DNA of 64,000 nucleotides from assembly GCF_004119495.1 (NCBI RefSeq), contig NZ_NRQU01000004.1:1-64000 (forward strand). The letters are read 5' to 3'. Below are positions 36,353-44,078 of the stretch, piece after piece. The notes beneath the pieces were generated by a model. The model was not told where the DNA came from and did no database searches. It saw only the letters and a list, made by a program, of their open reading frames with translations. The translations under genes were made by a program, and so were the position numbers. The DNA comes from Flavobacterium sp. YO12 (GTDB taxonomy: Bacteria; Bacteroidota; Bacteroidia; Flavobacteriales; Flavobacteriaceae). Every line of letters begins with the position of its first letter. Position 1 is the stretch's first letter.

Positions 36353-39349
36353 ATGAAAAATTACTTCATAAGAATCAGCCTATACGCCGCATTTCTTTTT
36401 TTGATTACCAATTGCGCTTCTAAAAAAAACACTGCAATTACAACTGTAAAAACAGATATTCCTTTAAAAGATACCGTTGTTTACAAACCAAAAGCGGTAT
36501 CTGAGAAAAAAACTTTTTTTAAAGATTCTGACAAAGAAAATGTTTGGGTTGATAGTATTTACAATAAAATGTCGGCTAGAGAAAAAATAGGTCAGCTGTT
36601 TATGATTTCGGCTTATTCTAATAGAGATTCCGTACATACAAAAGAAGTCAGCGCATTAATTCAAGATTATAAAGTAGGCGGATTAATTTTTTTTCAGGGT
36701 GGACCAGTTCGTCAGGCAAAATTAACCAACTTGTATCAGTCAAAATCAAAAGTACCATTATTCATTGCTATTGACGGAGAATGGGGATTGGGAATGCGAT
36801 TAGATTCAACTTATATTTATCCTTGGAACATGACTTTGGGAGCTATTCAGGATTTGAGTTTAATTGAGAATGTGGGACGAAATATAGCGAATGAAAATAA
36901 ACGTATCGGAATTCATTTCAACTTTGCTCCTGTTCTCGACATTAATACCAATCCGAAAAATCCAATTATTGGCAACCGTTCTTTTGGTGAAGACAAAGTC
37001 AATGTAAGCAATAGAGCCATTGCTTTGATGAAAGGCGTGCAAGGTCAAGGTGTTTTTTGCACAGGAAAACATTTTCCAGGACATGGAGATACATCTGTAG
37101 ATTCGCATAAAGCATTACCTCTTATTGATTTTTCGAAAGAACGACTTGAATTGGTTGAATTATATCCTTACAAAAAAACTTTCGACGAAGGTTTAGTTTC
37201 AGTAATGGTGGCACATTTAAACATTCCAAGTTTAGAGCCGCAAGCTAATATTCCATCTTCTGCTTCTTATAACATTGTAACCAATCTGCTTCAAAAAGAA
37301 TTAGGCTTCAACGGTTTAATTTTTACTGATGGTTTGGCAATGAAAGGCGCTACTAATTTTAAAGGTCCGGGAGATTTAGAAATAGCTGTTCTTCTTGCTG
37401 GAAATGATATTTTTCTTGGCCCTGACAATGTACCCGAAGCTTTTCAAAAATTAGAAGAAGCCTATGCGCAAGGTATAATTACGGAAGAACGTTTGGCGCA
37501 TTCCGTAAAAAAAATATTGCATTATAAATTTAAAGCCGGATTAAACAAGTACAAACCGATCGATATGAATAATATCAACGGCGATCTTAATCCAGCACAA
37601 AATGACGCTTTGCATTATAAACTTTACGAAAATGCGATTACGGTTTTAAAAAATGAAAAAGAAATTCTTCCTATCAAAAACCTAGATCAAAAAATTGCGT
37701 ATGTAAAACTAGGAGATGATGTTAACAGTACTTTTGTAACTACTTTAAAAAAATATACTGAAATTACAGAAGTTTCAAATACTAATATTGACAGTTTAAA
37801 TCAAGAACTAAAAAATTATGATACTGTAATTATCGGTTTTCATAAACTAAATAAAACTTGGGAAAAGCAGAATTTCACAGATACTGAATTGCTTTGGCTG
37901 CAAGAAATCGCTAAACACAACAAAGTGATTTTGGACATTTTTACAAAACCTTACTCGCTGTTACCTATTACTAATTTTGATGATATTGAAGGATTAGTTG
38001 TTTCATATCAAAACTCAGCTATAAGTCAAGTTGTTTCTGCAGAAATACTATTTGGAGCTGTCGATGCAAAAGGAAAACTGCCAGTATCTATTAATGATTC
38101 GTTTAAGGTAAATGATGGCTTATCTACCGAAAAAATAAACCGTTTGGGCTTTACAACTCCTGAAAATGTGGGAATGAATTCTGCTGTTTTATCGAAAATA
38201 GATGCGATTGCCCAAAAAGCAATTGACGGAAAAATGACTCCTGGAATGCAAGTATTGGCTGCCCGAAAAGGAAAAGTTTTTTTTCAGAAATCATACGGAT
38301 ATCAAACCTATGACAATCAAAAAAAGGTTAGCAATTCAGATTTGTATGATGTTGCTTCCATTTCGAAAATGATTTCTACACTGCCAAATGTGATGCAATT
38401 GTACGATAAAAACAAAGTTACTTTAGACACCAAACTAAAAGACATGGTACCGTTTTTTACACATACAAATAAAGAAAACATCATTTTCAAAGATTTGTTA
38501 ACGCATTACGCCGGACTGCAGGCTTGGATTCCGTTTTACAAAGCAACACTAGACAGTGATGGAAAACCTTCTCCAAAATATTACCGCAAAACTGCTGATT
38601 CTAAGTTTTCGACAAAAGTTGCAGACAGCCTTTTTATTCGAAATGATTATCACGACACCATCATGAAAATCATTGCAAAAAGTCCAGTAGCCGTAAAAAA
38701 AGAATACAAATACAGTGATTTTACTTTTATCATTTTAAAAGAATACTTAGAAAAGAAAACACATAAAAAGCTTGAAGATCTAAGTAAAGAAAACTTTTTC
38801 AGCACACTTGGCATGAATAATACACTTTACAATCCGCTAAATAAATTTGATAAAAACAGCATCGCTCCTACTGAAATCGATACTTATTTTAGACATCAGC
38901 TTATTCAAGGATATGTTCACGATATGGCCGCTGCTATGGAAGGCGGAGTTGCTGGTCACGCAGGAATTTTTTCTAACGCTATGGATGTTGCCAAAATGAT
39001 GCAGCTGTTTTTACAAAAAGGAAATTACGGCGGCAAGCACTATTTTTCTGAACAAACATTTGATGCTTTCAATACTTGCTATTACAAAGACAAAGGAATT
39101 CAGAGAGGTTTAGGTTTTGACAAAAGAATTAGCAAAGGCGGGCCAACTTGCGGTTGTGTTTCTCAGGCGAGTTTTGGTCATACCGGATTTACAGGAAACA
39201 TAGCTTGGGTTGACCCAGAAACAGAAATTGTTTATGTATTTTTATCCAATAGAACTTATCCAGAAGTTGTAAATGACGAGAATAAATTATCTAAAGGAAA
39301 AATTAGAGAAGATATTCAAAAGGTAATTCAGGAAGCTGTTATCAAATAA
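36353..39349 (+). CDS. NagZ-like GH3 beta-N-acetylglucosaminidase fused to a serine hydrolase (beta-lactamase fold)
   Basis: The lipoprotein is about 998 residues from ATG 36353 (FLFLITNCAS lipobox). GH3 N-terminal domain (about 60-400): the NagZ motif KHFPGHGDTSVDSHKA, with the catalytic dyad His in DSH (His252), and the nucleophile Asp in IFTDGLAMKGA (Asp326). A GH3 C-terminal-like part (about 400-590) follows. The C-terminal serine hydrolase (about 610-990) has SxxK at Ser669-Lys672 (DVASISKMIS), YKYSDFTFIIL and FGHTGFTGNIAW. In Bacillus the separate neighbours NagZ and AmiE do sequential GlcNAc and peptide removal from muropeptides; this fusion looks like both in one chain. The hydrolase half matches the protein at 18587-19879. 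Confidence 0.88.
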   Translation: MKNYFIRISLYAAFLFLITNCASKKNTAITTVKTDIPLKDTVVYKPKAVSEKKTFFKDSDKENVWVDSIYNKMSAREKIGQLFMISAYSNRDSVHTKEVSALIQDYKVGGLIFFQGGPVRQAKLTNLYQSKSKVPLFIAIDGEWGLGMRLDSTYIYPWNMTLGAIQDLSLIENVGRNIANENKRIGIHFNFAPVLDINTNPKNPIIGNRSFGEDKVNVSNRAIALMKGVQGQGVFCTGKHFPGHGDTSVDSHKALPLIDFSKERLELVELYPYKKTFDEGLVSVMVAHLNIPSLEPQANIPSSASYNIVTNLLQKELGFNGLIFTDGLAMKGATNFKGPGDLEIAVLLAGNDIFLGPDNVPEAFQKLEEAYAQGIITEERLAHSVKKILHYKFKAGLNKYKPIDMNNINGDLNPAQNDALHYKLYENAITVLKNEKEILPIKNLDQKIAYVKLGDDVNSTFVTTLKKYTEITEVSNTNIDSLNQELKNYDTVIIGFHKLNKTWEKQNFTDTELLWLQEIAKHNKVILDIFTKPYSLLPITNFDDIEGLVVSYQNSAISQVVSAEILFGAVDAKGKLPVSINDSFKVNDGLSTEKINRLGFTTPENVGMNSAVLSKIDAIAQKAIDGKMTPGMQVLAARKGKVFFQKSYGYQTYDNQKKVSNSDLYDVASISKMISTLPNVMQLYDKNKVTLDTKLKDMVPFFTHTNKENIIFKDLLTHYAGLQAWIPFYKATLDSDGKPSPKYYRKTADSKFSTKVADSLFIRNDYHDTIMKIIAKSPVAVKKEYKYSDFTFIILKEYLEKKTHKKLEDLSKENFFSTLGMNNTLYNPLNKFDKNSIAPTEIDTYFRHQLIQGYVHDMAAAMEGGVAGHAGIFSNAMDVAKMMQLFLQKGNYGGKHYFSEQTFDAFNTCYYKDKGIQRGLGFDKRISKGGPTCGCVSQASFGHTGFTGNIAWVDPETEIVYVFLSNRTYPEVVNDENKLSKGKIREDIQKVIQEAVIK

Positions 39350-39386
39350 GGAACATTTCTATTTAGTTAAACTAAAAAAAAAGATC

Positions 39387-40595
39387 ATGAATGCAAATTT
39401 AGAAGCACTGTATGAAATCGCAAAAAAACCTTCCCGAATTATTGTTGGGTTAATGTCTGGCACCTCTTTGGATGGTTTAGATGTGGCTTTGTGCAAAATT
39501 ACTGGTTCTGGAGAAAACACTGAAGTTCAATTATTAGAATTTGACACAGTCGATTATTCAGAAGAAATAAAATCAGAAATCAGAAGCGTGTTTGCAAAAC
39601 CTACTATTGATTTTCAGAAACTAGTTTTATTGAATGAATGGATCGGGATTCTTCATGCTAATATGATTCTTGATTGTTTAAACCATTGGAAAATCCCAAC
39701 TTCAAAAGTTGATTTAGTAGCCTCGCACGGGCAAACCGTTTTTCATGCTCCAAAAATCCTGCATCAGTTAGAAAACTTTACAAACGGTACTTTACAAATT
39801 GGCGATGGAGATCATATCGCCGTAAAAACTGGAATCTTAACTATTTCTGATTTTAGACAAAAACATATAGCAGCGGACGGCGAAGGTGCACCGTTAGCTG
39901 TTTATGGAGATTATTTTTTGTTTAGTAAAAAAGGCGAAAATCGCATTATGCTTAATATGGGCGGTATTGCCAATTTTACTTTTTTACCTTCCAATCATAA
40001 TCCCGAAGAGGTTTTTGTAACGGATACAGGAACTGGAAACACTTTAATTGATGCTTTTACCAGACTTTCATTTCCTGATAAAGCGTATGATAAAGATGCC
40101 GAAATTGCAAAAAAAGGTACAGTAAATCTATCTCTTTTAGAAGCTTTAAAAGCTGATGATTTTTTTCAAGCGCCATTTCCAAAAACCACAGGTCCAGAGC
40201 TTTTTAGTATTGAATATGTGAGAAATGCACAAACTAAAAGCAATACTGAAAATATTTCTATCGAAGATTTATTAGCAACTTTAACCAGATTTAGTGCCGA
40301 AACAATAGCAGAAGCTATAAATTCAACGATCAGCAATACAACTTATCCAATAGAAAGTTTTACTATTTATATGTCTGGCGGAGGCGCTCATAATCCGTTG
40401 TTAACAGGCTGGCTTAAAGAACTGCTGTCTTGTACTTTTACCAATACTGATTCGCTGGGAATTTCAGGCGATGCAAAAGAAGCAATCTTATTTGCCATTT
40501 TAGCAAATGAAACCGTTTCTGGAGGAAAATCTGATTTTGGATCTCGCAAACGAATTCCATCAGTATCAATGGGAAAAATCTCTTTTCCATCATAA
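39387..40595 (+). CDS. anmK: Anhydro-N-acetylmuramic acid kinase AnmK
   Basis: The 402-residue cytoplasmic protein has AnmK landmarks: the nucleotide-binding start IVGLMSGTSLDGLDVAL (about 18-34), DLVASHGQTVFHAP, TLQIGDGDHIAVKTGILTISDFR, AADGEGAPLAVYGDYFLF, RIMLNMGGIANFTFL, FVTDTGTGNTLIDAF and MSGGGAHNPLL. AnmK opens the 1,6-anhydro ring of anhydro-MurNAc and phosphorylates it to MurNAc-6-P, the substrate of MurQ. It lies 37 bp after the NagZ fusion. Its presence means the locus can use lytic-transglycosylase products, not only hydrolysed MurNAc. Confidence 0.93.
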   Translation: MNANLEALYEIAKKPSRIIVGLMSGTSLDGLDVALCKITGSGENTEVQLLEFDTVDYSEEIKSEIRSVFAKPTIDFQKLVLLNEWIGILHANMILDCLNHWKIPTSKVDLVASHGQTVFHAPKILHQLENFTNGTLQIGDGDHIAVKTGILTISDFRQKHIAADGEGAPLAVYGDYFLFSKKGENRIMLNMGGIANFTFLPSNHNPEEVFVTDTGTGNTLIDAFTRLSFPDKAYDKDAEIAKKGTVNLSLLEALKADDFFQAPFPKTTGPELFSIEYVRNAQTKSNTENISIEDLLATLTRFSAETIAEAINSTISNTTYPIESFTIYMSGGGAHNPLLTGWLKELLSCTFTNTDSLGISGDAKEAILFAILANETVSGGKSDFGSRKRIPSVSMGKISFPS

Positions 40596-40638
40596 ACAAA
40601 CACTCTAAAAGTCTACCGCATGAACACAAATATTATAA

Positions 40639-40755
40639 AACAATTTAAACACAAATTTCACCAATTTGCACTAATTTTAATAGGTTAATCTTGTTTGTGA
40701 AATTAATTTCACAAACAAATTAGTGACAATTAGTGCAATCCGTGTTACTTTTTAT
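40639..40755. repeat. Inverted-repeat element related to family A, with a 28-bp perfect palindrome
   Basis: The centre (40691-40718) is a perfect palindrome whose half is TTGTTTGTGAAATT. It is flanked by ATTTGCACTAATTTT on the left and AATTAGTGCAATCCG on the right, which are inverted copies resembling pieces of family A. It lies between anmK and the DUF5009 gene. Confidence 0.65.
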
Positions 40756-40819
40756 AATTGTGTCCATACAGCTTTAAAAGTTCTCTTTTAAATAATTAAC
40801 CGAACCAAAAACCTACCCA

Positions 40820-42091
40820 ATGACAAAAGAACGTTTAACCTCACTGGATGTATTTAGAGGATTTACAATTTTATTAATGACTATTGTCAACAATCCTGGA
40901 AGCTGGGCTTCTATTTATCCGCCTTTAGAACATGTTGAATGGCACGGCTGTACTCCTACTGATTTAGTTTTTCCGTTTTTTGTTTTTATAATGGGAACTG
41001 CAATACCTTTTGCTATGCCAACAAAGCATTTTGATGCAGCTGTATTCAATAAAATTTTGGTTCGTTCTCTGCGAATTTTCTGTTTGGGATTATCTCTAAA
41101 CTTTTTCAGTAGAATCCACTTATTTGATCTAGAAGGAATTCCATTGTTACTTGTTCGATTAGCCATCACTTTTGCCGTTGCTTATGCTCTTTTAGGAAAC
41201 TTTACTTTAAAGGTTAAAACCTATCTTGTTTTTGGAATTTTTACGTTGATGATGGTTCTCGCCTACAGCAAATTAGAAGCTTTTGAAGATGTTAGAATTC
41301 CAGGCGTTTTGCAGCGAATTGGAATTGTTTATTTCTTCGCTTCGTTATTGTATTTAAAAACAAATTTAAAATCACAGCTTTTAATTGTCGCTTCGATATT
41401 AGTGGGTTATTACATTTTAATGGCTTTTGTTCCCGTTCCCGGAATTGGCGCTGCCAATTTTGAAAAAGATACTAATCTTGCAGGATGGTTAGACAATTTA
41501 ATTTTAAATGGACATTTATGGAGCGTTTCTAAAACTTGGGATCCTGAAGGAATTTTAAGCACGCTGCCGGCTATTGGTACAGGAATACTTGGAATGTTTA
41601 TTGGACAGATTTTAAACTTACAAATTTCTAAAACTGAAATCATAAAGAAACTTGCAATTTCAGGAATTGTTTTGTGGGCTCTTGGTTTACTTTGGAATAT
41701 TATTTTCCCAATAAATAAATCGCTTTGGACAAGTTCATACGTTTTATATACGGCTGGAATTGCAACAATATGCTTAACCTTGCTGTATTATATTATTGAT
41801 GTTGCCAACTATAAAAAATGGACAAAATTATTCTTGATCTGGGGCGTAAATCCTATGATTGTATTTTACTTTTCTGGTGTGATTCCAAGAGTAATGAGTT
41901 CTATAAAAATGCAAAGTCCTGATTTAACTGGAGAAGAAATCAATCTTCAAACCTTAATTTATAAATTTTGGATTGTGCCTTGTTTTGAGAATCCAATGAA
42001 TTCGTCATTGGCTTACGCTATCTCTTATGCCATTTTCTGGTCTCTGATTTTATGGGTTTTCTATAAAAAGAATTTGATTTTTAAGGTGTAA
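40820..42091 (+). CDS. DUF5009/NagX-like membrane acyltransferase-family protein
   Basis: The 423-residue polytopic inner-membrane protein has about 11 hydrophobic segments. The N-terminus RLTSLDVFRGFTILLM and VEWHGCTPTDLVFPFFVFIMG are signatures of the DUF5009 / heparan-alpha-glucosaminide N-acetyltransferase-related family, and FEKDTNLAGWLDNLILNGHLW lies in the central loop. Relatives are encoded beside GlcNAc and chitin genes (called NagX) and may transfer acetyl groups to, or transport, amino sugars. In this locus a role in amino-sugar handling is likely, but the reaction is not known. It follows anmK after a 224-bp repeat-bearing gap. Confidence 0.85.
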   Translation: MTKERLTSLDVFRGFTILLMTIVNNPGSWASIYPPLEHVEWHGCTPTDLVFPFFVFIMGTAIPFAMPTKHFDAAVFNKILVRSLRIFCLGLSLNFFSRIHLFDLEGIPLLLVRLAITFAVAYALLGNFTLKVKTYLVFGIFTLMMVLAYSKLEAFEDVRIPGVLQRIGIVYFFASLLYLKTNLKSQLLIVASILVGYYILMAFVPVPGIGAANFEKDTNLAGWLDNLILNGHLWSVSKTWDPEGILSTLPAIGTGILGMFIGQILNLQISKTEIIKKLAISGIVLWALGLLWNIIFPINKSLWTSSYVLYTAGIATICLTLLYYIIDVANYKKWTKLFLIWGVNPMIVFYFSGVIPRVMSSIKMQSPDLTGEEINLQTLIYKFWIVPCFENPMNSSLAYAISYAIFWSLILWVFYKKNLIFKV

Positions 42092-42103
42092 GAGTCTTTG
42101 TTT

Positions 42104-42211
42104 TTTTGCCACGAATTTCACAAATTTCCTCGAATTAAATTATTTAAATGAATAATCATTTACTTAATTAGAATAAAAAATTAGTGTCAATTCGTGAAAT
42201 TAGTGGCAAAA
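42104..42211. repeat. Inverted-repeat element related to family A
   Basis: The arms (42104-42126 and 42189-42211) read TTTTGCCACGAATTTCAC... and its complement with about two mismatches. They enclose an A/T-rich centre, so the whole can fold into a long hairpin. It starts 13 bp past the DUF5009 stop codon and may act as a transcription end. Confidence 0.65.
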
Positions 42212-42272
42212 ACTTTTCACAAAACCCCATCTGAGACTAAAAAAAGTCCGTGTACTATTTTAAAAGAGCAAA

Positions 42273-43133
42273 ATGAATTTGAAACAATTATTTACAGGAT
42301 TTCTTATTTTAGGGTTTCTATTTTCTTGCTCATCCAATCTAAAAAAAGGGGATCACACAATTATATCCAACCACGATAAAATTGTCATACGATCCGATTT
42401 TAAAAAATATTTTGACAACTGCAATGTCGAAGGTTCGATTGCCATTTATGATAACAATAAACATAGATGGTTTTTATCTGACACAATTGGCACCAAAAAA
42501 GAAACACTTCCTGCATCGACTTTCAAAATTATCAATCTGCTTATAGCATTAGAAACAAAAACTATTTCCAGCGAAAATGACATAGTAAAATGGCCGAGAA
42601 CTACAGATACTATAAAATATGGTTATCGTCCTGAGATATACCACGACATAACAGTAAAAGAAGCTTTTGAAGTTTCTGCAGGCTGGGCATTTGTGGAGTT
42701 GGCAAAGAAAATTGGAAAGGATAATTACAAAAAATACTTATCATTGTGTCATTACGGAAATCTCGATCTGTCGCAAACAGATGCTGATTTTTGGAATTTT
42801 GGCAACTTTAAAATTTCCCCTCTTAATCAAGTTGTATTTCTAAAAAATCTTTACGACGAAAAGCTTCCATTTTCGAAACGGAATATGCAAATTGTAAAAA
42901 AAGTTATGCTGACGGAGCAAAACAGCGACTACTCTATTTATTCAAAAACAGGCTGGACTAGAGAAAACGAAATCAATACCGGATGGTGGGTTGGTTATAT
43001 TGTAAATAATAATGGCACTTATTTTTTTGCAACACGCCTTTTGCAAGATCGAAAAATTAATAGTGCTGCTTTCGGAAATTGCAGAAAGGATATAACGAAA
43101 TCTGTTTTTAAGGATTTGAGTATCGTTAAATAA
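42273..43133 (+). CDS. Class D (OXA-type) beta-lactamase, lipoprotein
   Basis: The 286-residue protein has a lipobox (ILGFLFSCSS, Cys19). The class D motifs are clear: Ser82-Thr-Phe-Lys85 (PASTFKIINLL), Tyr161-Gly-Asn163 (CHYGNLD), FWNFGNFKISPLNQVVFL and Lys225-Thr-Gly227 (YSKTGW). The second motif is Ser135-Ala-Gly where class D enzymes usually have Ser-X-Val, so the hydrophobic residue next to the carbamylated Lys is lost, which could alter activity. It would hydrolyse beta-lactams in the periplasm. It is the last plus-strand gene after the wall-salvage operon, with a 181-bp gap, so co-regulation is possible but not certain. Confidence 0.88.
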   Translation: MNLKQLFTGFLILGFLFSCSSNLKKGDHTIISNHDKIVIRSDFKKYFDNCNVEGSIAIYDNNKHRWFLSDTIGTKKETLPASTFKIINLLIALETKTISSENDIVKWPRTTDTIKYGYRPEIYHDITVKEAFEVSAGWAFVELAKKIGKDNYKKYLSLCHYGNLDLSQTDADFWNFGNFKISPLNQVVFLKNLYDEKLPFSKRNMQIVKKVMLTEQNSDYSIYSKTGWTRENEINTGWWVGYIVNNNGTYFFATRLLQDRKINSAAFGNCRKDITKSVFKDLSIVK

Positions 43134-43137
43134 ACCC

Positions 43138-43324
43138 GTTGGGTGTAATTGCTTTCAACACATAGAAACATAGCTTTTGCAGCCGAAAATTAGGCGTTTC
43201 ACTTTTTTAAATACACATAGCTGCGCTATGCGAAAGAAACATATTTCTTTTTGTCCCCTTTTCTAGCTATAAAATCTATGTTTCTATGTGTTAGATTGTT
43301 TTTTGAGCAATTACACCCAATACG
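43138..43324. repeat. MITE-like inverted-repeat element of about 187 bp
   Basis: The outer arms TTGGGTGTAATTGCT (43139-43153) and AGCAATTACACCCAA (43306-43320) are exact complements. Inner arms AACACATAGAAACATAG (43157-43173) and its complement (43276-43292) are also exact. The centre, about 100 bp, has a small hairpin (ATAGCTGCGCTAT). No open frame lies inside. It starts 5 bp after the beta-lactamase stop codon. Confidence 0.7.
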
Positions 43325-43504
43325 TTAAATAAATTCGACTTTATTCTCTTTCTAATTTCCTCTCAGAGTTTACACCCAAATTGGTTCAAAACTTAGACAA
43401 AGTTTGGAGTTTAAAGTTCGTTTTGAGCATTTTTTTCATTCGAAACAAAGAATTAATAAAACTATGCGATTTTCTTTTTTATTCAAACGTTATAAACATA
43501 GCTA

Positions 43505-43568
43505 GTGGTTTCAACCACGGGAACACAATACGATGTGTGTCAATATTACGCCCCGTGGTTGAAACCAC
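43505..43568. repeat. Inverted repeat with 17-bp arms (GTGGTTTCAACCACGGG)
   Basis: The arms GTGGTTTCAACCACGGG (43505-43521) and its exact complement (43552-43568) enclose a 30-bp loop. Each arm itself contains a smaller palindrome (GTGGTT...AACCAC), so either arm could be an independent site. An open frame across it (43381-43611) is judged spurious. Confidence 0.6.
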
Positions 43569-44078
43569 GGACTATGCAGAAAACACAATATCAGTTTGTC
43601 ATTTCAAATAACAATGATTGTGGTTGTTTAGTGTAAAACAAAAATTCCTTACACCTTAGGTTTATACCTCTTTAAAAACAATGATAATAAACACTCGATT
43701 ACTATAACTGCCGTCAAAATTAATCAGCGCTAGAACTATTACTGCATTTCCTGTAAAATCGAATTGACTGTTATATCTTGGGGGAGAACAGTTGGGGCAA
43801 TAAAATTTTCTACAGTTACCACAGCAGTTCCTAACGCTGAAAAATGAGGCAGCAAAAACATCTTAATTTGCTGCATATACGAGGCTTTTTAAATTCGGAT
43901 ATTGCTTTGGCAAAACTACTCTAGAAAGGATTCATACTATAAAAAATGAGGGGGACAAATGGGGGACATTTATGTTTAGAAATCTAACAAAATCAATACA
44001 TTATGTTTTTTGGTTTATAAACGTAACTTTTTTCGCTATTTTTACGATCCCAAAAACAAAAACCACAACTAAGAAAAA
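43569..44078. other. Gene-free region before the TPR regulator
   Basis: No convincing gene is visible. A 40-codon minus-strand frame (43739-43861) has protein-like composition but no recognizable family and could be a remnant. A short direct repeat GGGGGACA occurs twice near 43950-43970. The promoter of the TPR/HTH regulator presumably lies at the right end. Confidence 0.4.

Noticed and set aside
43381..43611. Plus-strand 76-codon frame
   Set aside because: It crosses the GTGGTTTCAACCACGGG inverted repeat and has no start context or family.
43739..43861. Minus-strand 40-codon frame with protein-like composition
   Set aside because: Too short, not recognized, no partner gene; perhaps a remnant, but not supportable as a gene.
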